From positions 37,190-101,189 of the forward strand of contig JAGDZD010000010.1 in assembly GCA_049116315.1 (NCBI GenBank): DNA of 64,000 nt. The letters are read 5' to 3'. Of the stretch, positions 53,442 through 61,901 are shown piece after piece; position 1 is the first letter of the stretch, and each line of letters opens with the position of its first letter. Origin of the DNA: Thalassobius sp049116315 (GTDB lineage Bacteria > Pseudomonadota > Alphaproteobacteria > Rhodobacterales > Rhodobacteraceae). The notes under the pieces were generated by a model, which had not been told where the DNA came from, searched no databases, and saw only the letters and a program-made list of their open reading frames with translations. A program made the translations under genes and the position numbers.

Positions 53442-53642
53442 TTACTCTGCAGCCGCTTGGGCTTTTTGGTTCAACACAGTCTTCACACGAGCAGCGTTAC
53501 GGCGTGCCGCTTTGATACCTGATGTGTTTTCCAGTTGGCCGGTTGCCTGTTGAAAGCGCAGGTTAAAGCTTTCTTTCTTCAGGTTAGACAATTCTTCGCG
53601 GAGCTCGTCCGGAGTCTTGTCGTGCAATTCTTTGGCGTTCAT
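53442..53642 (-). CDS. rpmC: 50S ribosomal protein L29
   Basis: A 66-residue helical protein (ELHDKTPDELREELSNLKKE). First gene after the insertion that separates it from rplP; it has its own promoter. Confidence 0.96.
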   Translation of the reverse strand: MNAKELHDKTPDELREELSNLKKESFNLRFQQATGQLENTSGIKAARRNAARVKTVLNQKAQAAAE

Positions 53643-53751
53643 GCGCCTCTTCCTTTCACTGCATCAGAAGGCCCCTTGGGTAACCTTGGATCTGATGGGT
53701 TATGTCTGTGCGGACGAATCCCCACAGCCTGCCGAATCCGCAGGATGGTGC

Positions 53752-53780
53752 TCTATAGGGTCTATGGGTGTGGGTGGCAA
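53752..53780 (-). promoter_or_regulatory. Promoter of the rpmC-rpmD block
   Basis: On the minus strand TTGCCA (53775-53780), 17 bp and TATAGA (53752-53757), about 110 bases before rpmC. Confidence 0.75.
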
Positions 53781-53910
53781 GGGAAAGTATGCCAGCCTTT
53801 GGAAACAGACGCACATCCTGTAGAAAAAGCGCCAAGAACCGACAAAAGCACCCGAACCAAGTACTGGGAAGACATGTTCTATAGGCGCAAAGCTTACAGC
53901 TATCAAAATC

Positions 53911-53968
53911 GACATGGAACCCATGTCCATGTTCCAGAGACATGGATGTACCGGGAAACATCCATGTC
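53911..53968. repeat. Cluster of nested palindromes
   Basis: GACATGG-AAC-CCATGTC (53911-53927), an overlapping TGGAAC/GTTCCA pair, and GACATGGATGT / ACATCCATGTC (53939-53949 and 53958-53968, perfect 11-bp arms). Five occurrences of an ACATGG/CCATGT core lie in 58 bases. Operator cluster or RNA hairpins are both possible. Confidence 0.6.
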
Positions 53969-54170
53969 TTCGGGATCAGTTTGCCCTACGTGCAACGCGC
54001 CCATTTCCGTTATTCGCAACAAAAAGGGCGGCTGGGCTTTCCTTGAGTCAGGTTTGGAAAGTTACCAAACGCGCCATGCATGCTTTTCACGTGGCAAAGG
54101 CATGGGGCGCTCCTCTTCGAGCGAGGTTGATGATCTCTTTCGCCACGCCGGCTCGAAAGAAGAAGATTGA
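53964..54170 (+). CDS. Possible small CxxC protein
   Basis: A 68-residue frame: MSSGSVCPTCNAPISVIRN, later YQTRHACF and an acidic tail. A zinc-ribbon half (CPTC) with HxC downstream could bind metal. The frame remains open upstream into rpmC antisense, and no strong ribosome site is seen, so reality is uncertain. The start lies in the palindrome cluster. Confidence 0.35.
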   Translation: MSSGSVCPTCNAPISVIRNKKGGWAFLESGLESYQTRHACFSRGKGMGRSSSSEVDDLFRHAGSKEED

Positions 54171-54272
54171 CCTCTCTTGGCCACCCCCGGTTCTTCAGAA
54201 CCGCGTCAAACTGCCCGTTTGGGATTTGGATCGCCCCTACCACTCACTGCCTGACTGCGGTATCACTCCCCT

Positions 54273-54893
54273 ATGTCACAGATTGAATCACTCTTCGTCA
54301 CCCGCCTCTATCGCGCAGCCCTCAGTGAACACGGCCCCAAGGTCGATCCTGATGAGTTGGAAGCCTCTTGTTATGGCATTGCCGAAGATGATGAGGCTGG
54401 TCAGGAATGGTGTGAACAAAACGGCTATCCCGGCTACACCTCCTACGCGTCGCTGACCGATCTGGGCTGGCGCAACCCGGTGTTTGCCGATGTGATTAAG
54501 TCTCTTGATTTGCACGTCGCAGAGTTCGCCAAAGACCTCGAGTTCAACTTGGATGGTCGCAATCTGGTTCTCGAAGACCTTTGGATCAACATCCTGCCCG
54601 AAGGTGGCATGCATTCATCGCATTTGCACCCTCATTCCGTGATCAGCGGCACCACATATGTGTCGATGCCCGAAGGCACCTCAGCCTTGAAACTCGAAGA
54701 TCCGCGCTCTGGTCGCCTGATGGCCGCCCCACCCCGCCTCAAAGAAGCCCGACGTGATATGCGCACCTTTGTGTACATCAAACCCGACGTTGGCGATGTC
54801 TTGCTGTGGGAAAGTTGGCTGCGCCACGAAGTGCCCATGAATATGGCCGAAGATGAACGCGTTTCGGTCAGCTTCAACTATCGCTGGGAGTAG
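54273..54893 (+). CDS. Putative 2OG-Fe(II) oxygenase (TIGR02466-like)
   Basis: A 206-residue protein with a jelly-roll oxygenase core: HSSHLHPHSVISGTTYVSMP supplies the first metal ligands and SWLRHEVPMN the distal histidine, followed by RVSVSFNYRW with the 2-oxoglutarate arginine. This matches the TIGR02466 family of presumed oxygenases. Substrate unknown. Lies on the plus strand inside the insertion splitting the ribosomal operon. Confidence 0.8.
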   Translation: MSQIESLFVTRLYRAALSEHGPKVDPDELEASCYGIAEDDEAGQEWCEQNGYPGYTSYASLTDLGWRNPVFADVIKSLDLHVAEFAKDLEFNLDGRNLVLEDLWINILPEGGMHSSHLHPHSVISGTTYVSMPEGTSALKLEDPRSGRLMAAPPRLKEARRDMRTFVYIKPDVGDVLLWESWLRHEVPMNMAEDERVSVSFNYRWE

Positions 54894-54945
54894 GCGCAGG
54901 CGCGCCCACCCTGTTGGACGTCCTCAACACGAGTAGGCAGCTGCC

Positions 54946-55884
54946 ATGGTCAAAACCTTAACATGCTTGAACGGCGCCGCAGCCAGTCATTTTGGCTTTG
55001 GCACCATGCAATTTGGCGGCCGCGCTGATGAGCGGGCCTGTCATGAGATGTTTGACGCGGCGCGCTGCGCAGGGATCACCCATTTTGACACGGCGAATGT
55101 TTACACCGAAGGACATTCTGAGCGGATTTTGGGCCAGCTCTGCGCAGCAGACCGGGACAGCTTGCTGATCGCGACCAAGGCCAATGCCGCAGGCGGATCA
55201 ACCCGCAAGAACATCTTGGCCAGCTTTGATCTGTCACGCCAACGCTTGCAACTGGATCAGGTGGATCTGTTTTACCTGCACCGATTTGATCCCAACACCC
55301 CGCTTGAGGAAACCTTTGACGTTCTGGCCGAACTCAAGGCCAAGCGCCAAATCCGCTATATTGGGGTGTCCAACTTTGCCGCGTGGCAAGTGATGAAAGC
55401 GGTGAGCGTCGCCAAAGACCGCGATCTGACCATTGACGCAGTCCAACCCATGTACAGTTTGGTCAAACGCCAAGTTGAGGTCGAAATCCTCCCGATGGCG
55501 CAGGATCAAAACATCCTCGTGGCGGCCTACTCCCCCCTTGGGGGTGGCCTGTTAACGGGCAAATATGCCAACGGCGGCACCGGTCGTTTGACCCAAGACA
55601 GCGCTTATGCCGCGCGGTATGCCAATGAATGGATGCACAAAACTGCGCAGGATCTACTGGGTGTGGCACAAGAGCTTTCTGTTTCGCCGGCAACCCTTGC
55701 TGTGGCTTGGGTGGCTGCTCATGAAACTCAGCCTTTGCCGCTTCTTTCGGCGCGCTCATTGGAACAGCTGCAGCCCTCGCTTGATGCGATCGACTTTGGG
55801 CTGTCAGACACGCTTTATCAGCGCCTATCGGCGCTCAGCCCTACGCCAGCTCCTGCCACAGATAGATCCGAAACCCCGGCTTAA
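54946..55884 (+). CDS. Aldo/keto reductase
   Basis: A 312-residue TIM-barrel NADPH enzyme: FGFGTMQFGG, FDTANVYTEGHSE with the catalytic Asp and Tyr, ATKANA with the Lys, LDQVDLFYLHR with the His, and YSPLGGGLLTGKY. Follows the oxygenase by 52 bp and may be co-transcribed. Substrate unknown. Confidence 0.92.
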   Translation: MVKTLTCLNGAAASHFGFGTMQFGGRADERACHEMFDAARCAGITHFDTANVYTEGHSERILGQLCAADRDSLLIATKANAAGGSTRKNILASFDLSRQRLQLDQVDLFYLHRFDPNTPLEETFDVLAELKAKRQIRYIGVSNFAAWQVMKAVSVAKDRDLTIDAVQPMYSLVKRQVEVEILPMAQDQNILVAAYSPLGGGLLTGKYANGGTGRLTQDSAYAARYANEWMHKTAQDLLGVAQELSVSPATLAVAWVAAHETQPLPLLSARSLEQLQPSLDAIDFGLSDTLYQRLSALSPTPAPATDRSETPA

Positions 55885-55891
55885 ACGCGCC

Positions 55892-56659
55892 CTATCGGCG
55901 TTCGCGCAGGGCGTTTTCAATCCGCTCCAACCGGGCGGTGATATCTTCGCGATAAGTGTCCGTTGCGGCGTTGGTTTCTTCGGCGTGGGCGTCTTGCATC
56001 GAATTCACGATCAAACCAACAACCAGATTCATCACGGCAAAAGCAGTGACCAGAATAAAGGGCACAAAGAACAGCCACGCCATTGGGTGCTGCTCCATCA
56101 CTGGCCGCACAATTCCCATCGACCAGCTTTCCAACGTCATAACTTGGAACAAGGAATAAAGCGAACCGCCCAAAGTGCCGAACCATTCAGGGAACGTGTC
56201 ACCATAAAGCTTGGTGGCGATCACCGCCCCAATGTAAAAGATAATCCCTGTTAACAAAAACACCGACGCCATGCCCGGCAGCGCCATGATGAAGGCCTCA
56301 ACCACACGGCGCAAAGACGGCACCACCGAGACGACCCGCAACAACCGCAAGATCCGCAACGCACGCAGCACCGACAGGCCCGCCCCGGCGGGGGATAGGG
56401 AAATCCCAACGATTGCGAAATCAAACAAGTTCCAGCCGTCTTTGAAAAACCGTGGGCCTTGCGCAAATATCTTTGCCACCAGTTCAAGCACAAAGATCGA
56501 CAAACAGATCGTATCAAGCGCGTGAATCACGCCGCCAAAGCTTTGCATCAGATTGTCAGAGGTCTCGAGCCCAAGGATCACTGCGTTGAACAGGATCACC
56601 CCCATGATAAAGCTACCTACGACAGGTTGTTCGAGAAATTTTGAGACTGCCGCGCGCAT
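55892..56659 (-). CDS. Bacterial voltage-gated sodium channel (NavBac)
   Basis: A 255-residue ion channel subunit with six helices. The S4 sensor has arginines at 99, 102, 105 and 108 (RALRILRLLR); the selectivity filter is TLESWS (175-180), the sequence of sodium-selective NavAb-type channels; S6 is followed by a C-terminal coiled coil (DITARLERIENALRE). Homotetramer expected. Similar channels are known from marine Roseobacter relatives, where sodium motility or pH homeostasis roles are suspected. Confidence 0.93.
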   Translation of the reverse strand: MRAAVSKFLEQPVVGSFIMGVILFNAVILGLETSDNLMQSFGGVIHALDTICLSIFVLELVAKIFAQGPRFFKDGWNLFDFAIVGISLSPAGAGLSVLRALRILRLLRVVSVVPSLRRVVEAFIMALPGMASVFLLTGIIFYIGAVIATKLYGDTFPEWFGTLGGSLYSLFQVMTLESWSMGIVRPVMEQHPMAWLFFVPFILVTAFAVMNLVVGLIVNSMQDAHAEETNAATDTYREDITARLERIENALRERR

Positions 56660-56917
56660 ATCCGATCCTTCTGTTTTGCCCGTTTATGTGGAGAGATCCC
56701 CCCCAACGCAAGGCGTTTCGAAATCCAAGCGGCGAAACGGCAAGATCTAGAGCACGTCCAAGAAAACCTAGCCGCACGCCCTGCGCTGCTTCGTGGGCTA
56801 TGGCCTAGAGACTGGGCAAGCGAGCAATCGCTGCAACAAAGGCCAGTGCACTAAGCGCGCTCAACGCCGTGGCCAACTGCGCAGATCAACGCCCATCCAG
56901 CCCCCAAAAACGGCAAG
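56660..56917. other. Spacer upstream of the channel gene
   Basis: About 260 bases with no convincing gene. It should hold the channel promoter on the minus strand; no clear boxes stand out. Confidence 0.35.
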
Positions 56918-56945
56918 AAACCCCGCTGATTGCTCAGCGGGGTTT
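56918..56945 (-). terminator. Terminator after rplP
   Basis: AAACCCCGCTGA-GCAA-TCAGCGGGGTTT, twelve perfect pairs followed by CTT on the minus strand. Ends the rplB-rplP block. Confidence 0.9.
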
Positions 56946-56969
56946 CCCAAATTCTAGCAGTTGCAAGAC

Positions 56970-57383
56970 TTACCAGTCTTCGCGAACCACAACACGTGTT
57001 TTGATCGGCAGCTTCATGGCGGCCAGACGCAGCGCTTCACGCGCAATGTCTTCGTCCACACCGTCGATTTCAAACATCATGCGACCAGGCTTAACCTTGG
57101 CTGCCCACCGGTCAACAGAACCTTTACCTTTACCCATACGAACCTCGATTGGTTTCGCGGTAATAGGCAGATCTGGGAAGATCCGGATCCAAACACGGCC
57201 TTGACGTTTCATGTGACGTGTCATCGCGCGGCGAGCCGCTTCGATTTGACGTGCAGTGATACGTTCAGGCTCCAGGGCTTTCAGGCCATAAGTCCCGAAA
57301 TTCAAGTCGCTGCCGCCTTTTGCCTGACCGTGGATCCGGCCTTTGTGCATCTTGCGGAATTTAGTACGCTTTGGCTGAAGCAT
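56970..57383 (-). CDS. rplP: 50S ribosomal protein L16
   Basis: A 137-residue protein (MLQPKRTKFRKMHKGRIHG; GKGKGSVDRWAAKVKPGRMMFE contains the hallmark GKGKGSVDRWAA). Near the peptidyl transferase centre. Normally followed by rpmC. Confidence 0.97.
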   Translation of the reverse strand: MLQPKRTKFRKMHKGRIHGQAKGGSDLNFGTYGLKALEPERITARQIEAARRAMTRHMKRQGRVWIRIFPDLPITAKPIEVRMGKGKGSVDRWAAKVKPGRMMFEIDGVDEDIAREALRLAAMKLPIKTRVVVREDW

Positions 57384-57397
57384 TGTTACTTACTCCC

Positions 57398-58117
57398 TTA
57401 GCGATCGTTGCGACGGTTGCCACCGGCGCCACGAGGTGAGGGGCCATCCTGAAGTTCCGCAGCGCGACGGTCACGAGCAGCAGGATCGTGCTCCATGATT
57501 TCGCCTTTGAAGATCCAAGTTTTGATCCCGATGATGCCATAAGCAGTCATGGCTTCGGAGTGTGCATAGTCGATGTCCGCACGCAGAGTGTGCAAAGGCA
57601 CGCGACCTTCACGGTACCATTCAGTACGCGCAATCTCTGCACCGCCCAGACGACCAGCTACGTTCACACGAATGCCCAAGGCACCCATACGCATGGCGTT
57701 CTGAACCGAGCGCTTCATGGCGCGACGGAAAGATACACGACGTTCCAGCTGCTGAGCGATGGACTCAGATACCAGCTGAGCGTCAAGCTCTGGCTTACGT
57801 ACTTCAACGATGTTCAAGTGCAGTTCGCTGTCGGTCAGGTTCGCCAGCTTCTTGCGCAGAACTTCGATGTCAGCACCTTTTTTGCCGATGATCACGCCAG
57901 GACGCGCTGTGTGAATGGTCACACGACACTTCCGGTGAGGGCGCTCAATGATCACGCGGGCAATACCAGCCTGCTTACATTCAACTTTGATGAACTCACG
58001 GATTTTCAGGTCTTCCAAAAGAAGATCACCGTAATCCTTGGTGTCAGCATACCAGCGGCTGTCCCAAGTGCGGTTCACCTGCAGGCGCATACCGATCGGA
58101 TTGGTCTTGTTACCCAT
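57398..58117 (-). CDS. rpsC: 30S ribosomal protein S3
   Basis: A 239-residue protein with KH domain (PGVIIGKKGADIEVLRKKL). ATG overlaps the rplV stop (TAATG). Confidence 0.98.
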   Translation of the reverse strand: MGNKTNPIGMRLQVNRTWDSRWYADTKDYGDLLLEDLKIREFIKVECKQAGIARVIIERPHRKCRVTIHTARPGVIIGKKGADIEVLRKKLANLTDSELHLNIVEVRKPELDAQLVSESIAQQLERRVSFRRAMKRSVQNAMRMGALGIRVNVAGRLGGAEIARTEWYREGRVPLHTLRADIDYAHSEAMTAYGIIGIKTWIFKGEIMEHDPAARDRRAAELQDGPSPRGAGGNRRNDR

Positions 58118-58497
58118 TAGGCTTGCTCCTCAACTTGACGCACTTTGATTGTCAGCTCTGAAAACGGCTTAACAATCTTGCCGAACCGACCGCGCGCCCG
58201 AGGACGACCGCGTTTCATGGTCAGGTTTTTACCAACATATGCTTCAGCAATAACCAGTTCGTCGACATCCAGGTTGTGATTGTTTTCAGCGTTGGCAATT
58301 GCCGACTGAAGACACTTTTTCACGTCCTGAGCGATCCGCTTTTTCGAGAAAGTCAGATCGGTCAATGCCTTGTCTACTTTCTTGCCGCGGATCATTTGTG
58401 CGACGAGGTTCAATTTCTGCGGGGAGGTACGGAGCATGCGCACTTTGGCCATTGCTTCGTTATCTGCCACGCGGCGGGGGTTCTTTGCCTTGCCCAT
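58117..58497 (-). CDS. rplV: 50S ribosomal protein L22
   Basis: A 126-residue tunnel protein (RTSPQKLNLVAQMIRGKKV; RARGRFGKIVKP in the hairpin loop). Confidence 0.97.
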   Translation of the reverse strand: MGKAKNPRRVADNEAMAKVRMLRTSPQKLNLVAQMIRGKKVDKALTDLTFSKKRIAQDVKKCLQSAIANAENNHNLDVDELVIAEAYVGKNLTMKRGRPRARGRFGKIVKPFSELTIKVRQVEEQA

Positions 58498-58500
58498 GAC

Positions 58501-58779
58501 TTACTTCCGCTTCGCTTTTTTGTCGGCCGCATGCCCGTAGTAGGTACGGGTAGGTGAATATTCACCGAACTTCTGACCAATCATATCCTCGGTCACATTG
58601 ACCGTTACGTGTTTCCGGCCGTTGTATACGCCAAACGTCAGACCCACAAACTGGGGCAGGATCGTCGAACGACGGGACCAGATCTTGATAACTTCTTTAC
58701 GACCCGACTCACGTGTCGCTTCGGCTTTCTTAAGCACATAAGCGTCCACAAAGGGGCCTTTCCATACAGAGCGAGCCAT
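58501..58779 (-). CDS. rpsS: 30S ribosomal protein S19
   Basis: A 92-residue head protein (MARSVWKGPFVDAYVLKKA; GQKFGEYSPTRTYYGHAADKKAKRK near the end, hallmark GEYSPTRTY). Confidence 0.98.
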   Translation of the reverse strand: MARSVWKGPFVDAYVLKKAEATRESGRKEVIKIWSRRSTILPQFVGLTFGVYNGRKHVTVNVTEDMIGQKFGEYSPTRTYYGHAADKKAKRK

Positions 58780-58782
58780 GAA

Positions 58783-59625
58783 TTAGCGCCCTTTCTTTTT
58801 AGCGTGACGCGAGCGGATAATAAGCTTCTGCGACGCCTTGTTGGTGTTGCGAGTACGCTTACCTTTGGTCGGTTTACCCCAAGGGGTAACTGGGTGACGA
58901 CCACCCGATGTCCGGCCTTCACCACCACCATGTGGGTGATCGATCGGGTTCATAACAACACCACGAACCGATGGGCGGATGCCCTTGTGGCGCATACGAC
59001 CGGCTTTACCAAAGTTCTGGTTCGAGTTGTCAGGGTTAGAAACCGCACCAACGGTGGCGATGCATTCCTGACGAACCAGACGAAGCTCGCCTGAGCTCAG
59101 ACGGATCTGAGCGTAACCGCCATCCCGGCCAACAAACTGAGCATAGGTACCAGCTGCGCGTGCGATTTGACCGCCTTTACCTGGCTTAAGCTCGATGTTG
59201 TGGATGATGGTACCGATAGGCATGCCAGAGAAAGGCATTGCGTTACCGGGCTTGATGTCGGCCTTAGCCGAAGCGATGACCTTGTCGCCTACTGCCAGAC
59301 GCTGAGGCGCCAGAATGTAAGCTTGCTCACCGTCCTCATATTTCACCAATGCGATGAAAGCAGTCCGGTTAGGGTCATATTCGATCCGCTCAACGGTCGC
59401 GGCGACATCGAATTTGTTCCGTTTGAAGTCTACGATACGATAGAGGCGTTTCGCCCCGCCGCCTTTGCGGCGCATCGTGATCCGACCTGTGTTGTTGCGG
59501 CCACCGTTCTTGGTCAAACCCTCAGTAAGGGACTTAACCGGACGACCTTTCCACAGTTCTGAGCGATCGATCAGTACCAGCCCACGCTGGCCCGGGGTCG
59601 ATGGCTTATACGACTTAAGTGCCAT
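58783..59625 (-). CDS. rplB: 50S ribosomal protein L2
   Basis: A 280-residue rRNA-binding protein (MALKSYKPSTPGQRG; GVVMNPIDHPHGGGEGRTSG hallmark). Because a terminator (59734-59755) closes the genes ahead, it needs its own promoter within 59626-59733; a TATAAC box at 59669-59674 (minus) is the best -10, without a convincing -35. Confidence 0.98.
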   Translation of the reverse strand: MALKSYKPSTPGQRGLVLIDRSELWKGRPVKSLTEGLTKNGGRNNTGRITMRRKGGGAKRLYRIVDFKRNKFDVAATVERIEYDPNRTAFIALVKYEDGEQAYILAPQRLAVGDKVIASAKADIKPGNAMPFSGMPIGTIIHNIELKPGKGGQIARAAGTYAQFVGRDGGYAQIRLSSGELRLVRQECIATVGAVSNPDNSNQNFGKAGRMRHKGIRPSVRGVVMNPIDHPHGGGEGRTSGGRHPVTPWGKPTKGKRTRNTNKASQKLIIRSRHAKKKGR

Positions 59626-59733
59626 ATGTCCTGTCTTCCGAATTTAAAGGTGGACCCTGCCCACCCTGGTTATAGCCCCCCTAAGGTGGCCAACTTAGTA
59701 GGGCCCCGAAGGTCCCCAATGAAACATCACAAA

Positions 59734-59755
59734 AGCCCCAGACGAATCTGGGGCT
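59734..59755 (-). terminator. Terminator between inserted genes and rplB
   Basis: AGCCCCAGA-TTCG-TCTGGGGCT on the minus strand, nine perfect pairs with a stable TTCG loop, then TTTG. Confidence 0.85.
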
Positions 59756-59830
59756 GTGCGATTGGTGGGAGGTAACAGGGAATAAGTGAGGTGTCTAGTC
59801 AGCAAACAGGAAATCCGATGACCAACCGAA

Positions 59831-60262
59831 CTAAATCTTGGCACAAGCCATCCGAAACGGAGACGTTTCTGCATCGAAGTTATGCTCTTGTTCGAAGCCA
59901 TTGATCAGCTTCAGTGTTTCAAGCATATTTTCTTCGAACCCAAAGTCGCCCTCACAAGTGAACCCCACATAGCTGACCTGAGCCTCAATGTGTCCACAGC
60001 CTGCCGCAGCCACAATGTTTTCTACGATCAGCTTCTCTTTTTCCAATAGAATCGATGGAACATAAGAATGACCATTTGCAAACAGGTCTGCTATCGAAGC
60101 TTGTGCGACTTGGTATTCGCTGACGCCATCACACGAAAGTTTGTCTACAGCCCTTCCCAAAAGATCAAACTCCTCAATCAACCAAACACAAAGTCCCGCC
60201 GCCGCAGTAACCGGGAGCGCCCAAATAGCCCCCCAGATCGACTTGCTTCGTTCACTAGACAT
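59831..60262 (-). CDS. Hypothetical membrane-anchored protein
   Basis: A 143-residue protein with one N-terminal membrane segment (AIWALPVTAAAGLCVWLI, about 12-29) and a soluble part with four cysteines (LSCDG, AAGCGH, GFTCEG, MACAK), probably periplasmic. I do not recognise it. Start overlaps the preceding gene by eight bases, so they form a pair. Composition is visibly richer in A and T than the ribosomal genes around it. Confidence 0.65.
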   Translation of the reverse strand: MSSERSKSIWGAIWALPVTAAAGLCVWLIEEFDLLGRAVDKLSCDGVSEYQVAQASIADLFANGHSYVPSILLEKEKLIVENIVAAAGCGHIEAQVSYVGFTCEGDFGFEENMLETLKLINGFEQEHNFDAETSPFRMACAKI

Positions 60263-60953
60263 GGCGAATTCCGAGTCCTTCCAACGTCTTTAGTGCCTGG
60301 CTGTTCCTATAAACATTGGAAACGACCACGTCGGTATTTCGACTTATTGCATCATCTGCACGATCGGCATTCCCTTTTGCGGCCGGAGGAATAGTTTTTT
60401 CAATGGTCTGCTTTGGCAGAACAATTAGGCAATGCGGATAGATCTCAGTAGCCCATGAATACCCGGAGTTTGGGATCGTTTGCCGAGCTTCGTACTCCTC
60501 AAGCTCATCTAAGGACTGAAAATACGAGCCAAAGTCGGTGTTGCCCCGCTCGGATAGAGATTGCGTAATTGAAATTCGCTCGTTGATCGCAGGCAGGTTT
60601 TCTGTCTGAAAAGTTTCGGTATCAGCTGCAACTGAGCTTTCCAGTCGGTCAAAACTTAACCTCAGATCGCTATTTGTTTCGCGCAAAAGTAACTGTGCAT
60701 ATCGCTGCGAAGCCGATGCAATTGTCCCGGCGAATGCCCCTATCGCAACGCCTGCAAGCGCAGAACCTCCTCTGTGCCGCGCGACGGCATATCCGAGCGC
60801 CGCGCCAACCACAATTGTTAGTTGAAGAGTCTTTTGCTGCCGTGCAACAGTCTTGGCATAGCCACCGACATCCGAGGAAGACGTTGTGCAATTTGCAAGC
60901 AACAATGCTGAACCACTGACCAGAAAATTTCGTCTCCGAATATGCTTATTCAC
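60255..60953 (-). CDS. Hypothetical lipoprotein with glycine-zipper segment
   Basis: GTG at 60953, seven bases after GGAGAG, starts a 232-residue protein with a lipoprotein signal (RRRNFLVSGSALLLANC, lipobox LANC). A glycine-rich membrane-active stretch (GAALGYAVARHRGGSALAGVA, trimmed here to its core) resembles glycine zippers. The rest is helical. The frame is open to 61163 but the lipobox fixes this start. Its 5' end overlaps, head to head, the plus-strand gene at 60886. Family unknown. Confidence 0.65.
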   Translation of the reverse strand: MNKHIRRRNFLVSGSALLLANCTTSSSDVGGYAKTVARQQKTLQLTIVVGAALGYAVARHRGGSALAGVAIGAFAGTIASASQRYAQLLLRETNSDLRLSFDRLESSVAADTETFQTENLPAINERISITQSLSERGNTDFGSYFQSLDELEEYEARQTIPNSGYSWATEIYPHCLIVLPKQTIEKTIPPAAKGNADRADDAISRNTDVVVSNVYRNSQALKTLEGLGIRHV

Positions 60954-61536
60954 GAGTGCGCTCTCCACATTACTACTTATTCTCAAACTAGCAACGACGC
61001 CAGTACAAGCTGAAGAAAAGCTTTCAATCGAAGACTTGACGCCAGCACAGCTAAAAGATGCAACCAACGTAGAGTTGTCAATATACGCGCATTCAAAAAG
61101 GCGAAACAGAAATTCAATCGCCCACGTTCTGGATGAAGCTGGTCGGCGAGGTCTTTTTGACATTCAGGATTTCGAACGCGCCCGATCCAGAAATCTTAAG
61201 CTTGGGACATCCATCTTCGGTGCACTCGTAAGCTTTGGGTTTCCGAGCTACATAGACGAAAGGACGCTTATAGACGGGCGAACAATCTTCGTGATGTATT
61301 ACTTTCGTTCGCAATTACTGCGTGAAAAACGGCAAGTTGTCTTCATTATCGACGAAAAAGTTGTGGGCTTGTCAGAACTACAATCAAACGGACAATGGCA
61401 AAGGCGCGGAGTTTGGACGCCTCATTGGGAACCCAAAGCGACTCCGGGCACGTTGCTTCGGAAGCCCAAAGACATTGCCAATTGCCAGACTGGCAATTTT
61501 TCATGCTATGACGCGATGGTCAATCGTTTCAAATAG
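60886..61536 (+). CDS. Hypothetical exported protein
   Basis: A 216-residue protein with a signal peptide (FRLRICLFTSALSTLLLILK, cleavage after PVQA about residue 42) and a ribosome site GAGGAAG nine bases ahead. The mature part has a conserved-looking LTPAQLKDATNVELSIYAHSK-type helix and a C-terminal domain with two cysteines (IANCQTGNFSCYDAM). Unknown family. Its first 68 bases overlap the start of the divergent lipoprotein gene. Confidence 0.6.
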   Translation: MQFASNNAEPLTRKFRLRICLFTSALSTLLLILKLATTPVQAEEKLSIEDLTPAQLKDATNVELSIYAHSKRRNRNSIAHVLDEAGRRGLFDIQDFERARSRNLKLGTSIFGALVSFGFPSYIDERTLIDGRTIFVMYYFRSQLLREKRQVVFIIDEKVVGLSELQSNGQWQRRGVWTPHWEPKATPGTLLRKPKDIANCQTGNFSCYDAMVNRFK

Positions 61537-61556
61537 CGTCGCGATGGCAAACGAAA

Positions 61557-61582
61557 AAGGCCCCCGCAAATGCGAGGGCCTT
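61557..61582. terminator. Bidirectional terminator between rplW and the inserted gene
   Basis: AAGGCCCTCGC and GCGGGGGCCTT pair (one mismatch); T tracts follow on both strands (TTTTTCG on minus, TTTCTC on plus). Ends the rpsJ-rplW block. Confidence 0.8.
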
Positions 61583-61604
61583 TCTCAATTCTAATCCAAC
61601 CGGA

Positions 61605-61901
61605 TTACAGGCCGGTGGAGACGTCGATGGTGTTACCTTCTTCGAGGGTAACATAAGCCTTCTTAACGTCCTTACGCTTGCCGAGCTGACCCCGGAAACG
61701 TTTGGCCTTACCCTTGGTGATCGAGGTGTTAACCGCTTTCACCTTCACACCAAACAAGCTTTCTACGGCTTCTTTGATCTGGGGTTTGTTGCTGTCGATC
61801 GCGACTTCAAACACAATCGCACCGTTTTCCGACGCCATGGTCGCTTTTTCGGTGATGATCGGCTTGCGGATCACGTCATAGAGTTCTGCTTTGGTCGTCA
61901 T
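61605..61901 (-). CDS. rplW: 50S ribosomal protein L23
   Basis: A 98-residue exit-tunnel protein (YDVIRKPIITEKATM; RFRGQLGKRKDVKKAYV). Normally followed by rplB. Confidence 0.97.
   Translation of the reverse strand: MTTKAELYDVIRKPIITEKATMASENGAIVFEVAIDSNKPQIKEAVESLFGVKVKAVNTSITKGKAKRFRGQLGKRKDVKKAYVTLEEGNTIDVSTGL

Noticed and set aside
53535..53963. N-terminal extension of the small CxxC frame
   Set aside because: It is antisense to rpmC and crosses the rpmC promoter; only the part from 53964 is considered.
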